From a virus, in IMG/VR virus record IMGVR_UViG_3300030104_004124, positions 1 through 30,497 of that record: 30,497 nucleotides of DNA; one strand, written 5' to 3'. The notes beneath the pieces were generated by a model, which was given only the letters and a program-made list of their open reading frames with translations, made no database searches and was not told where the DNA came from. Position 1 is the stretch's first letter. The number at the start of each line of letters is the position of its first letter. Positions 1 to 7,102 of this stretch are shown here, one piece after another. The position numbers and the translations under genes are program-made.

Positions 1-1
1 T

Positions 2-505
2 TTAGCCTCAGTTCTTACAAATATAGACTTTACAAATATTATAGAGAATGAAAGTATTGAACGTATAAAGCGAGTAGCTGATGATATATTAGAATTTGAC
101 AATCCTGACAAAGGAACATTTGGTCTTATGGGTGAGTTTACAGGGCCAACTTTAGGTACTATCAAGCATCTTATGGTAGCTAGTGAGATTATAGATATAG
201 ATGAAAGTGATTTAAATAAAGTCTTATTTGGTAATGTAGACTTTTCTGACGAATCAGATAAATTATCACAACTATATTCTGCTTATCAATACTCTACTGC
301 ATGGGGATTTGCTAAAAACAAATTAGTGCCTGCAGTTCAATCGGGTAGAGGTAGAGATCTTATAACTCATTGGTTAAAGCTATATCCTAATCAATGGACT
401 AAGACAGGTCATGAAAAGATATTTGGAAAAAAGTCTAAAAAGAAGCGAAAGTCTAAAAATACTAATGAAAGAGCTTTAGCTATACTTGAAAGTATGCGTA
501 GATAA
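2..505 (+). CDS. C-terminal part of a late phage protein (5' partial)
   Basis: The reading frame is open from the first bases of the window to TAA at 505, so the gene starts outside; the first internal ATG is at 128. About 167 residues are visible. They are mostly helical and end in a strongly basic stretch (KKSKKKRKSK, about 25 residues from the end). It lies on the late-gene strand and converges with the early block, which fits the last gene of the late operon, where podovirus-like phages often keep a very large internal virion protein. I do not recognise a domain in the visible part, so the virion role is inferred from position. Confidence 0.75.
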   Translation, partial: LASVLTNIDFTNIIENESIERIKRVADDILEFDNPDKGTFGLMGEFTGPTLGTIKHLMVASEIIDIDESDLNKVLFGNVDFSDESDKLSQLYSAYQYSTAWGFAKNKLVPAVQSGRGRDLITHWLKLYPNQWTKTGHEKIFGKKSKKKRKSKNTNERALAILESMRR

Positions 506-535
506 CAATGGAGATAAATTACCTACGCCTCTTCC

Positions 536-712
536 TTACCTAAATAAAGTACGATTTATTCCAATTCCTATCGTTAGTTTAGCAGGCCATATAGTGAAGT
601 TTATTTCAAAATCTTCTCTTAGGCAGAATAATTCAATACCAACTGGAAATAAGAATAAAGCACAATAATCTGCACTTATATCAATACCAAAATATTTGTT
701 ACCAAACTCCAT
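536..712 (-). CDS. small hypothetical protein, last gene of the early block
   Basis: This 58-residue protein starts MEFGNKYFGIDISADYC. The ATG at 712 overlaps the stop of the resolvase gene by one base (TAATG), and an AGGAGAG ribosome site lies five bases upstream. A longer version starting at 736 would run deeper into the resolvase gene and lacks that site. The middle is hydrophobic (CALFLFPVGIELFCL). No family is recognised. It is the last gene before the convergent late-gene end, with only about 30 bases between the two stops and no clear terminator hairpin there. Confidence 0.6.
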   Translation of the reverse strand: MEFGNKYFGIDISADYCALFLFPVGIELFCLREDFEINFTIWPAKLTIGIGINRTLFR

Positions 713-1038
713 TATCTCTCCTCTGGCATTGAACAAATAAACTTATTTTCTAACCAATCTTCAAACCTTAATATTATCAAAGTTTCACCTCTATCTTGTT
801 TACATACTACAGCATCAACATGTTCGGTTGGTTGAAGAAATGATGCAAGACTTTTTCTGCATTTAGCTTGTATTTTAATTACAGGGTCTTTACCTATAAT
901 TAAATCTACTTCTTCATGCATACCTAGAGAAGCTCCATTGCTCCCCCATGCCCTTTTTGCTGACAGCCCAGACTGGGTTGCTTTATTTACTATTTCTCTC
1001 TCAAACCGATTGCCTTTTGCTTTGCTTGGACTTGGCAT
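712..1038 (-). CDS. Hjc-like Holliday junction resolvase (PD-(D/E)XK nuclease)
   Basis: The 108-residue protein has the layout of the archaeal Hjc and phage resolvase group. It has KGNRFEREIV at residues 8-17 (Glu13 as the first acidic residue), a Trp-Gly-Ser-Asn-Gly loop at 31-35, EEVDLIIG at 42-49 (Asp45) and the catalytic QAK at 57-59. Such enzymes cut four-way DNA junctions with Mg2+ and clear branched DNA before packaging or during recombination. Length is normal for a minimal single-domain resolvase. The gene overlaps the coiled-coil gene upstream by 38 bases and is coupled to the small gene downstream. Another small PD-(D/E)XK nuclease role is possible, but the motif order and size favour a resolvase. 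Confidence 0.75.
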   Translation of the reverse strand: MPSPSKAKGNRFEREIVNKATQSGLSAKRAWGSNGASLGMHEEVDLIIGKDPVIKIQAKCRKSLASFLQPTEHVDAVVCKQDRGETLIILRFEDWLENKFICSMPEER

Positions 1039-1291
1039 TTGGAAACTCCTTATTTAAAAATTGTTTATATCTTTCTATAGCTTCTTCAGCTCCTTTTGTT
1101 ATTTCATAAAGTCTTTCACTGTTATTAGTAGGCTTTATAGGATGGTCTTTACTGACTGAATGCTTAGATTGAGTTAACCTATATTCTAAGTCTGCAACTT
1201 TATCCATTAACTTTTGATTATGTTCAGTCAATATATCTACTTTCTCCAGAGCTATTTCAAAGTTTTCCTGTAAAGTTCCACTTTTAATCAT
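1001..1291 (-). CDS. coiled-coil hypothetical protein
   Basis: This 96-residue protein has a long N-terminal coiled coil (about residues 8-40, heptad-like LEKVDILTEHNQKLMDKVAD) and a basic C-terminus (KSKQSKRQSV). Its ATG overlaps the upstream stop (ATGA) and a GGAAGG-type ribosome site precedes it. The last 38 bases overlap the resolvase gene in another frame. Function is unknown. Its place between two other small proteins and the resolvase suggests a DNA-metabolism accessory, by position only. Confidence 0.65.
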   Translation of the reverse strand: MIKSGTLQENFEIALEKVDILTEHNQKLMDKVADLEYRLTQSKHSVSKDHPIKPTNNSERLYEITKGAEEAIERYKQFLNKEFPNAKSKQSKRQSV

Positions 1292-1497
1292 AGCCCCATC
1301 CTTCCCATAACTCTATTAAGCTTTTGATTCATATCTTCTATAGTAAGTTCTAATTCATTAACTCTAGTACTTACATTAGCCAATTCATTCCCAATATATT
1401 CAACATCTTTATCTTTCTTGGGAGATTTAGGTGGTGGAGGAGTTTCTACCACTGTACTTTTAGGTTTTTCTTTTACTGTTTTTGCTTTTCCAGCCAT
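1288..1497 (-). CDS. Lys/Pro-rich protein with C-terminal coiled coil
   Basis: The first 30 of 69 residues are rich in Lys and Pro (TPPPPKSPKKDKD) and probably disordered. Residues 35-65 form a short coiled coil (NVSTRVNELELTIEDMNQKL). The start overlaps the end of the zinc-ribbon gene by 25 bases, and the stop overlaps the next start as ATGA. Such small disordered-plus-coil proteins are common in phage early blocks. No specific role is recognised. Confidence 0.6.
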   Translation of the reverse strand: MAGKAKTVKEKPKSTVVETPPPPKSPKKDKDVEYIGNELANVSTRVNELELTIEDMNQKLNRVMGRMGL

Positions 1498-1709
1498 TGT
1501 TTTGTCCTTTCATCTATTATTGTTTCTAATTTTACACGTTTACTTCCATGCTCTCTTACAGCACATTTCTTACATATCCTATATTCTTGATATGGATGCT
1601 TTGGTAGTATCTGAAAATTACCCCATATGTACACATCTTGATTCTTAAAAGAATGACACATGTGACATTTAAAATCAGCTTTTGGCAACTTTGCATTTAC
1701 ACCATACAT
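1473..1709 (-). CDS. zinc-ribbon hypothetical protein
   Basis: This 78-residue protein has two Cys pairs, CHMC at residues 15-18 and CKKC at 46-49, spaced as in a zinc ribbon, and a basic helical tail (TKQWLEKQKQ). The start overlaps the Nmad1 gene stop as TAATG, so the two are probably co-translated. Zinc ribbons of this kind bind nucleic acid or protein partners. It could also be the metal-binding half of an HNH-like protein, but no catalytic HNH residues are visible. Confidence 0.6.
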   Translation of the reverse strand: MYGVNAKLPKADFKCHMCHSFKNQDVYIWGNFQILPKHPYQEYRICKKCAVREHGSKRVKLETIIDERTKQWLEKQKQ

Positions 1710-2059
1710 TATTTACCCCATAACTTTCTATTAACAATCAAAGCCATTACAGCATAGTTAGCTATATCTATAAAAGTATCCTCTAAACTCTCATTCTTAG
1801 GATCTTTATTATTCATAGTAAGATTAATCAATCTTTGAGTTTTATCGTTAATTCTAACAGAAAGGGCTAGTAAAGAGCGTTTTACCTTCTCATCAGTGTC
1901 TACCACGTCAGAGCCCATTCCTATGTTTGTAGGGCCATAATCAGACTGTTTCAAGCAAAAAAGCTGTAACATGTCATGTGTTATATGTTCAAATTCACTT
2001 ATCATTTCAGGATATATTTTCTCCATCTGTATAAAAGTATCTGCACATTCGTATTTCAT
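1709..2059 (-). CDS. Nmad1/DUF1599-type protein (nucleotide modification associated domain 1)
   Basis: The 116 residues match the small all-helical Nmad1 family as I know it. There is a KQSDYGPTNI motif near residues 37-46, a central R.NDKTQRLINL motif near 89-98 and a C-terminal ESLEDTFIDIANYAVMAL motif with the paired acidic residues (Glu-Asp..Asp) typical of MazG-like metal-binding folds. The family is common in phages and is thought to act on nucleotides or modified bases, but its biochemistry is not settled. A good AAGGAGA ribosome site sits seven bases before the ATG. The gene is preceded by the structured element at 2078-2156. Confidence 0.7.
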   Translation of the reverse strand: MKYECADTFIQMEKIYPEMISEFEHITHDMLQLFCLKQSDYGPTNIGMGSDVVDTDEKVKRSLLALSVRINDKTQRLINLTMNNKDPKNESLEDTFIDIANYAVMALIVNRKLWGK

Positions 2060-2077
2060 TTGTTTCTCCTTTAATAT

Positions 2078-2156
2078 TAAGGGGGCAGCTAGTTGGATCA
2101 GTGTGAATACACTATGCTATGATCTGTTCTTATCAAGGTTGAAGCGTACCCCCTTA
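2078..2156. other. intergenic element closed by an 8-bp helix
   Basis: TAAGGGGG (2078-2085) is perfectly complementary to CCCCCTTA (2149-2156) and closes a 79-base element that fills almost the whole gap between DUF932 and Nmad1. Inside are a second pairing (GATCA 2096-2100 with TGATC 2120-2124) and a small AGTGT/ACACT hairpin. Read on the minus strand it lies just upstream of the Nmad1 ribosome site. It is not followed by a T-run, so it is not an ordinary terminator. It lacks the T-arm consensus expected of a tRNA. Confidence 0.55.
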
Positions 2157-2162
2157 TAGTTA

Positions 2163-2951
2163 TTATGCTACAGCTTTACACAAGCCATCTACAATTATCT
2201 GATTTTGATTATAAGATGCAACTGTAGGATTCTCTTTATGCCAAAGTATATCTGTTCCAGCATTTAAGAGTTCCCATCCATTGTAGTCTACTTTCTTAGA
2301 TGTATATTTATCAATCAATTGACCCCATAGTCCTACAGGTAAGTCAGATAAATAGGAATGTCTTAATTCAGAAAGCTTTTTCATATCTATATTAAGATTG
2401 TTTAACTTTCTAAGACTAGATATAAATTCATCTATCTTGTAACTTCCATTAGATATATTATTAAGATTAGTAACGATTTGCTGTAAATTCTCATCCCAAT
2501 TCTCAGATGTAGGTTCATGCTTAAATCTATATGTACTGAAATGATCTTTACTCATCATTCCATTAGTGCATACTAATCTAAATAACATTAGAGAATATCC
2601 AAAGGATCTGCTTCCATCATAACTATTCCAGAATTGCATTCCTAAAGCTACATCATCATTAACATCTATACTTCCAACGACTTCAGGTGATCTCATAGAA
2701 TATATATACTGCCTTCCATTAAAGAAAGTTTTATCATGTACAAATTCTATATCACATTCTTCAGCTACTTGCTTCGCAGCTTGTTTTACTTCTTCATTTG
2801 GTAATAACATATAGCTATTCCCAACAACACCACATTCTTTCCAGTCAGCAACCATAGTTGGACTTGGATGGTTCATTTGAACTGCAAATGCAGATGATTT
2901 TACGCCATTATAATCTAATGGTACTTTTCTTATTGGTAAATAAGGGTTCAT
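2163..2951 (-). CDS. DUF932 family protein
   Basis: The 262 residues carry the hallmark centre of the DUF932 phage/plasmid family: FWNSYDGSRSFGYSLMLFRLVCTNGMM at about residues 107-133, followed by a helical C-terminal half. DUF932 proteins are found in many phages and plasmids near recombination genes. Their molecular role is not established. The start overlaps the stop of the 48-residue gene upstream (ATGA), with a GGAGAT ribosome site in front. Length is somewhat short for the family but the core is complete. Confidence 0.75.
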   Translation of the reverse strand: MNPYLPIRKVPLDYNGVKSSAFAVQMNHPSPTMVADWKECGVVGNSYMLLPNEEVKQAAKQVAEECDIEFVHDKTFFNGRQYIYSMRSPEVVGSIDVNDDVALGMQFWNSYDGSRSFGYSLMLFRLVCTNGMMSKDHFSTYRFKHEPTSENWDENLQQIVTNLNNISNGSYKIDEFISSLRKLNNLNIDMKKLSELRHSYLSDLPVGLWGQLIDKYTSKKVDYNGWELLNAGTDILWHKENPTVASYNQNQIIVDGLCKAVA

Positions 2952-3094
2952 GGGATCTCCTTTATTAATTGTTTAATTTTACTTATTTCTTGCTCTAATA
3001 GCTCTATTGTTCGTCTAGTATTTTCTCTAAAAGCATTCATACCTTCTTTCCAATCAGCTTCAGCAGCCATTTTATTTGATCTATCATGTGACAT
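2948..3094 (-). CDS. small coiled-coil protein
   Basis: This 48-residue ORF (MSHDRSNKMAAEADWKEGMN...) starts within the stop of the upstream gene (TGATG) and ends inside the DUF932 start (ATGA), so it exactly fills the gap. The C-terminal half is a heptad-like helix (TIELLEQEISKIKQLIKEI). Tight coupling on both sides and sensible composition support a real gene. Function is unknown. Confidence 0.55.
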   Translation of the reverse strand: MSHDRSNKMAAEADWKEGMNAFRENTRRTIELLEQEISKIKQLIKEIP

Positions 3095-3282
3095 CATCTT
3101 AATTTCTCCCTAAAGATAGCTTTATATCCATCTTCATCAGTTTCTATCACTACCCTTTTATTGATTGCCTTAGAGAGCCGTTCTTTCTCAATAAGTAACC
3201 ATTCAAGAGTAGTGATATATTTGCCTTTAAACCATGTTTCATCTTCAGGATTGAGCCATATTGTTACCTGTATCATATTCAT
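3094..3282 (-). CDS. small hypothetical protein
   Basis: This 62-residue protein (MNMIQVTIWLNPEDETWFKG...) has an alternating strand-helix-strand pattern and a basic C-terminus. The first ATG overlaps the end of the primase-helicase gene; an in-frame ATG two codons later is equally possible because neither has a strong ribosome site. It is probably translated by coupling to the primase-helicase. No family is recognised. Confidence 0.55.
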   Translation of the reverse strand: MNMIQVTIWLNPEDETWFKGKYITTLEWLLIEKERLSKAINKRVVIETDEDGYKAIFREKLR

Positions 3283-5015
3283 CCTATACTTGCTCCATTT
3301 ACGTTAAGTTCTAAGTTTAAGCTTTCTTTTTCTCTATTTGCTGTACATTGAATCTTTAAATACTTGATCAAGTTCTTTTCATCCTTATAAGGAGTTAGAG
3401 ATAAAACTTTATTAGCGTTATAGCCTACACGAAATGAGCCTTTAGCTGATGTAATATCCATACCTTCATGAAATGCTTGCTTTGTTATTTCAGATACTGC
3501 AAATACTACTACATTATTCTGAATCGCAAGTTCCATTAAGGCTTGTGATACTTCTTCTACCTTCATATTGTTATCTGATTTCTGAGATCTAAATAATCCC
3601 ATATGATCAACAACAATTATTTCAGGCTTATATGGTAACATCATTATACGTTTATTTAATTCATGCGCATAACATGGACTATAATCTATGGTTAACCATT
3701 GTTGAAAGTCTTCAGTTATACTCTTAGCATGATCCATATAATGAGCTTTAAGCTCCTCTTCAGACCAACCTTTTTCCATCATTACAAATCTCATCCACAT
3801 CTGCCTAGCAGACATTTCCATCTCTATAAAATATGTTTTTCTTTTGAGCTTATTAACCCAATTTTGTAATAACATAGTTTTCATAGATTTAGGTGGAGCT
3901 TGTAGTATCACAACTTCACCTGGATATATAGGAAAAGATTGATTATAGAATTTACCTATATCTATAGGATCATGGTCTCTTGTGAGAAATTCCATCAACT
4001 CTTTATCCATAGAATTTGCATCCATTAGATTTTGTGACTTCTTTGATTTGTATAATCTACAAGTGGATTGACAATGATTGTCCATATGTGTATCAGTACA
4101 GCCATAGTTATAACCGTTACCATTATGTCCTTCATAGCAATCAGTGACTATCTTATCCATTTCAGACTTATTGAAAGGATGAGATGCCATATCTACTCTT
4201 TGTCGCCAATCCTCCATGATAAGTCTAACAATATGTTCAGGATATCTCCATCTTAAATAGCCTGATATTCTTAAAGCTATTTGATGTCTTGATCCTTGAG
4301 CTGTTCCACTCATCATAGTTTGTATACACGGGTACCAGATAGGGTCTGGGTTTCTACCAAGTGTTACCTCTTCAAACTTCTTATCACTAGCTACAGCTTT
4401 ACGATTCAATACATCAAATACAGGTTCACATTCTAATGTAGTCCACTTATATGTAGATCTTTGAGTTTTTGCTGTTTTCTGTATATTTGTTATTGAATTA
4501 TGTAATTCACTATGTTCTAATGGTATCTTAAAAAGTCCTGACTTACTATTCTTAGTATTAACTACTCTAATAAGTCTTGTTTTATCAGACACAGATACAT
4601 CTGCATATTCATATATACCTCTAGCCTGTAATTCATCTTTAACTTTTAAATGTAAATCAGGTGAGGGGTTCCATCTAAATGCAGATCCAGGTATTCCTAT
4701 ATGAAATCCAGTTCCTGAGAAATAGATTTGATATGGTATACATAAATCATCTAATAATATTGTTAAGCCAATTGCTTTTTGTTTAGCTTTATCGGGGTTC
4801 TCTCCATCGACATCAAGAAGAAATTCATCAGGCATGTATAACATACCATCATATGATGCAAGAGTTCCTTTTTCTTTTACATAGTCAACAACGTGACCAT
4901 CATAATCCCATAAGGACATAAAAGTATCTTGCTCCATACCTATCCACTTCTCTACATCTTGAACATCACCAAAATGGTGTCTATTAGACAAGCCAAATGC
5001 GTATTCTTTTATCAT
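3279..5015 (-). CDS. primase-helicase: AEP primase, PriL-like Fe-S domain and RecA-like helicase fused
   Basis: This is the central replication protein (578 residues). The N-terminal third looks like an archaeo-eukaryotic primase. It has the metal-binding LLDVDGE (Asp68, Asp70), the FSGTGFHIG motif (His105) and the RLIRVVNTKNSKSGLFKIP nucleotide-binding strand (147-165). Residues about 226-322 resemble the C-terminal part of archaeal/eukaryotic PriL: a YPCIQTMMSG start, a SRHQIALRISGYL helix and Cys230, 306, 315 and 319 as possible Fe-S ligands. The C-terminal third is a RecA/DnaB-like ATPase with Walker A APPKSMKT (373-380) and Walker B IIVVD (466-470). The protein would prime and unwind DNA at the fork. 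The ribosome site AAGGAGATAAA before the ATG is strong. The primase and helicase calls are firm; the Fe-S assignment is inferred from Cys spacing. Confidence 0.8.
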   Translation of the reverse strand: MIKEYAFGLSNRHHFGDVQDVEKWIGMEQDTFMSLWDYDGHVVDYVKEKGTLASYDGMLYMPDEFLLDVDGENPDKAKQKAIGLTILLDDLCIPYQIYFSGTGFHIGIPGSAFRWNPSPDLHLKVKDELQARGIYEYADVSVSDKTRLIRVVNTKNSKSGLFKIPLEHSELHNSITNIQKTAKTQRSTYKWTTLECEPVFDVLNRKAVASDKKFEEVTLGRNPDPIWYPCIQTMMSGTAQGSRHQIALRISGYLRWRYPEHIVRLIMEDWRQRVDMASHPFNKSEMDKIVTDCYEGHNGNGYNYGCTDTHMDNHCQSTCRLYKSKKSQNLMDANSMDKELMEFLTRDHDPIDIGKFYNQSFPIYPGEVVILQAPPKSMKTMLLQNWVNKLKRKTYFIEMEMSARQMWMRFVMMEKGWSEEELKAHYMDHAKSITEDFQQWLTIDYSPCYAHELNKRIMMLPYKPEIIVVDHMGLFRSQKSDNNMKVEEVSQALMELAIQNNVVVFAVSEITKQAFHEGMDITSAKGSFRVGYNANKVLSLTPYKDEKNLIKYLKIQCTANREKESLNLELNVNGASIG

Positions 5016-5024
5016 TTTATCTCC

Positions 5025-5318
5025 TTATAGAGCGTATTTCCAACAATAATTTGATTTTCCATATTTTCCTTTTCTTTTAGTTGAAGTTTTTTCTAATGCT
5101 TCTATTTCTGTTAGGTTGCTTATGGATCTTCTAACTGATGTTATTGGATAGTCTTTATCATAATCATTTTTAAGAATATTCTGTATGTCAAATGGTGTAA
5201 ATGTCATATCTTTATTTCTTGCAAATAATAATAATACTATTTCATCTTGCTTTGCTGTCTCAACCCAAGAGCATTTAAGCTCTTCTCCTGATTGATTTGT
5301 TGTATTGTAAAACGTCAT
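5025..5318 (-). CDS. winged-helix-like DNA-binding protein
   Basis: In this 97-residue protein the centre (KQDEIVLLLFARNKDMTFTP, then ITSVRRSISNLTEIEALEK) follows the pattern of a winged helix: a first helix, a turn, a recognition helix with the SVRRSISNL signature, and a wing containing a Lys/Gly-rich hairpin (TKRKGKYGKSNYC). Similar small proteins next to phage helicases can act as replication initiators or loaders, or as regulators. It ends nine bases before the primase-helicase start and overlaps the upstream gene by four bases (ATGA), so it is co-expressed with the replication genes. The fold call is from pattern only. Confidence 0.6.
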   Translation of the reverse strand: MTFYNTTNQSGEELKCSWVETAKQDEIVLLLFARNKDMTFTPFDIQNILKNDYDKDYPITSVRRSISNLTEIEALEKTSTKRKGKYGKSNYCWKYAL

Positions 5319-5488
5319 GATTTGTCTCCTAAAAATTTCCTACATCTATTTACGAGTATTTCTTCAGCTTCTGTTAAGTCACTATCCATGTATTCAACCC
5401 ACATTTTTAACAATTCAGTAGCATATTCTAGCCTACTTAAAGCTCTATATAGTTCATTTGCTATTTCTTTTGATACTTCAGTTGCCAT
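5315..5488 (-). CDS. small acidic helical protein
   Basis: This 57-residue ORF begins MATEVSKEIANELYRALSRL and is predicted to be almost entirely helical. A clear GGAGAT ribosome site precedes the ATG at 5488, and the stop overlaps the winged-helix start (ATGA). The structured element at 5506-5588 sits directly upstream of its ribosome site. No family is recognised. Confidence 0.6.
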   Translation of the reverse strand: MATEVSKEIANELYRALSRLEYATELLKMWVEYMDSDLTEAEEILVNRCRKFLGDKS

Positions 5489-5505
5489 AATATCTCCAAA
5501 TTAAA

Positions 5506-5588
5506 TGAGAGAGACCACGCTCTAGGTTGGGCTAGCCTTTAAGATTATCCCCTATTAACGAATGGTGGTTTTAGCCGTAACTCTCTCA
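5506..5588. other. intergenic element closed by an 8-bp helix
   Basis: TGAGAGAG (5506-5513) pairs perfectly with CTCTCTCA (5581-5588) and closes an 83-base element filling the gap between two minus-strand genes. The interior holds GC-rich pieces (AGGTTGGGCTAGCC at 5525-5537). On the minus strand the 3' arm is followed at once by the ribosome site of the 57-residue gene. The 7-8 bp closing helix and the length recall a tRNA, but I find no T-loop or anticodon arm on either strand. Confidence 0.55.
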
Positions 5589-5594
5589 ATTGGT

Positions 5595-5873
5595 TTACTT
5601 AAGAGTTAATACATTCTTAGAAGCAGTCTTAGATGTAGTTGTTTGCATCTTTGCAGCTTCAAGCTTAACTTTAGTAATAGATATAAGGTTATTACATATT
5701 TTGCTTATAGCACTAGCTTCCTGTGTAGTAAATCTTCCATCTTGATAGATTAAAGATCGTAACACAGTAGAAACATCTGAACCCATCTCATCAACGCCAT
5801 TGTATGCTAAAGGCTTTATTACTCTTTTAGTTGTAGTTTTAGGCCTACCTGCCTTCTTTGTTGTTTTACTCAT
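5595..5873 (-). CDS. basic hypothetical protein
   Basis: The N-terminus of this 92-residue protein is strongly basic (KKAGRPKTTTKR, with a GRP core reminiscent of an AT-hook). A helical middle follows (TTQEASAISKICNNLISITKVKLEAAK) and then a Thr/Ser/Lys-rich tail. An AGGAGA ribosome site lies upstream. It sits between the SSB-like protein and the replication genes, so a DNA-binding accessory role is plausible but not shown. Confidence 0.6.
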   Translation of the reverse strand: MSKTTKKAGRPKTTTKRVIKPLAYNGVDEMGSDVSTVLRSLIYQDGRFTTQEASAISKICNNLISITKVKLEAAKMQTTTSKTASKNVLTLK

Positions 5874-5886
5874 TACTTCTCCTTGA

Positions 5887-6426
5887 TTAAAATATTGGAG
5901 CAGGACTACTTTCTGTAGGTGCTTCAGTATTTGTTGGTTGTTTTGCTAAAAATGCGTCTAAGCCTTTCTTAATACCAGCCTGTAATACTGCTACTTCTTC
6001 AGCAGTAAAAGATAAATGCTCTCCTTGCTGCTCAACTGGAGCAAACATATCATGCATTCTAGTATATCCTTTTCCAGTCTTCTTTTCTTTATAGAATAAG
6101 ACATTAATTTTCTTTGAAACTAAGTTCTCTGCTTCATCATCATACTGAATTACTGGATGCTTACCACTAGGATCATTAAGAACTCCCATAATACCTGCGT
6201 TTGCATTCTTGAACAAGCTAGATATTTTAAATTCTTGATTATCTTTCTTTGTAAAAGCTTCATATACTCTTAAATCCATATTATCAGGATATCCTTCAAA
6301 TGTAAGAGTTATTATTTTCTTACCTGCGCTTTCACCATACTCAGCAGTTTTAATAGTTAATTCATGCCAACCTTCAGCAAACTTATCATTGCCACCACTA
6401 CTTACAGACATTGTTTTTACAGCCAT
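5887..6426 (-). CDS. probable single-stranded DNA-binding protein
   Basis: The first 125 of 179 residues look like a beta-rich OB-type domain (GWHELTIKTAEYGESAGKKI, then TLTFEGYPDNMDLRVYEAF). The linker is rich in Gln/Pro/Thr/Ser and the protein ends in PAPIF, an aromatic C-terminal tip as in SSB proteins. It lies directly downstream of the ERF annealing gene, where phages commonly place their SSB. It would coat ssDNA during replication and recombination. The call rests on domain style, tail and neighbours rather than on a diagnostic motif. Confidence 0.6.
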   Translation of the reverse strand: MAVKTMSVSSGGNDKFAEGWHELTIKTAEYGESAGKKIITLTFEGYPDNMDLRVYEAFTKKDNQEFKISSLFKNANAGIMGVLNDPSGKHPVIQYDDEAENLVSKKINVLFYKEKKTGKGYTRMHDMFAPVEQQGEHLSFTAEEVAVLQAGIKKGLDAFLAKQPTNTEAPTESSPAPIF

Positions 6427-6436
6427 TATTTACTCC

Positions 6437-6919
6437 TTATTTATTAGTTGTTAAACCTTTTTTATTTGATGCCAAATTACCATCATCATCATATTGTGAT
6501 ATACCTGCTATTGCAGACAAGCCATATCTACGACCATATGTAATAGTAGAGCCAATACTTTGAGCAGTAGCTTTTTCTATAGGCATTCTAAGTTTTGATT
6601 TTATCCATTGCCCAGATTCATGTAATAACATTGTAGTCACATAAAACTCTCCAGGCTTTTCGCCATCATTTCCCTGTATAACTGCTATACCATGCTTATT
6701 TAAATAAGGTACAGATGCTTCTATTACAGTATGTAAGTCAGCATAACCAGAGTTAAAGAAAGGATTAGTAGATTTCTTTTCTGCACCTTTCATTTCTGAT
6801 TGAGCTTTACATAGAGCAACTGCTAACTTGTCTAAATTATCTGACATTAGAACAGTAGGACTTTCTATAACAGGGGATTCTTGGGGGACAGCATTCCCGT
6901 TGGGAACATTCTCTTCCAT
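6437..6919 (-). CDS. erf: ERF-family single-strand annealing protein
   Basis: The 160 residues match the ERF superfamily closely. Helix ALCKAQSEMKG (36-46) leads into STNPFFNSGYADLHTVI (50-66), followed by the LNKHGIAV strand, LLHESGQWI, the conserved MPIEKATAQSIGSTITYGRRYGL stretch and DDDGN near residue 147. ERF proteins anneal complementary single strands and drive phage recombination and genome circularisation. The first 25 residues are Pro/Ser-rich and variable. The AAAAGGAG ribosome site is good. It is the first recognisable gene after the promoter at 7103-7132, ahead of SSB and the primase-helicase. Confidence 0.85.
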   Translation of the reverse strand: MEENVPNGNAVPQESPVIESPTVLMSDNLDKLAVALCKAQSEMKGAEKKSTNPFFNSGYADLHTVIEASVPYLNKHGIAVIQGNDGEKPGEFYVTTMLLHESGQWIKSKLRMPIEKATAQSIGSTITYGRRYGLSAIAGISQYDDDGNLASNKKGLTTNK

Positions 6920-6941
6920 TGTTACTCCTTTTATTTTATAT

Positions 6942-7097
6942 TTATTGGTTTCTCAGCTGTTTCCGCTTAATGAGTTCAAGCAATCTCTTTTTTATTCTTG
7001 TTATAAACTTATGAGAGCGTGATTCATTCAATGAACGTAAATAAAGCTCTACATACGACTTAATAACTGTATCTTCTAGATTTGACTCACTAACCAT
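6942..7097 (-). CDS. small basic protein, possibly from a leaderless start
   Basis: This 51-residue ORF (MVSESNLEDTVIKSYVELYL...) ends in a strongly basic helix (ITRIKKRLLELIKRKQLR). The frame can be extended upstream to a GTG at 7124, but that lies inside the promoter. The ATG at 7097 falls about where transcription from the 7103-7132 promoter should begin, and neither start has a ribosome site. If the gene is real, it is probably read from a leaderless mRNA. It is the first ORF of the ERF operon. Confidence 0.45.
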   Translation of the reverse strand: MVSESNLEDTVIKSYVELYLRSLNESRSHKFITRIKKRLLELIKRKQLRNQ

Positions 7098-7102
7098 TAG
7101 CA

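Noticed and set aside
486-668. + strand ORF of 60 residues over the convergent junction
   Set aside because: It overlaps the end of the late gene and the well-supported minus-strand 58-residue gene, and has no ribosome site.
5506-5588. tRNA call for the GAGAGAG/CTCTCTC element
   Set aside because: The closing helix has the right length, but no T-arm with a seven-base TTC loop or anticodon arm exists on either strand.
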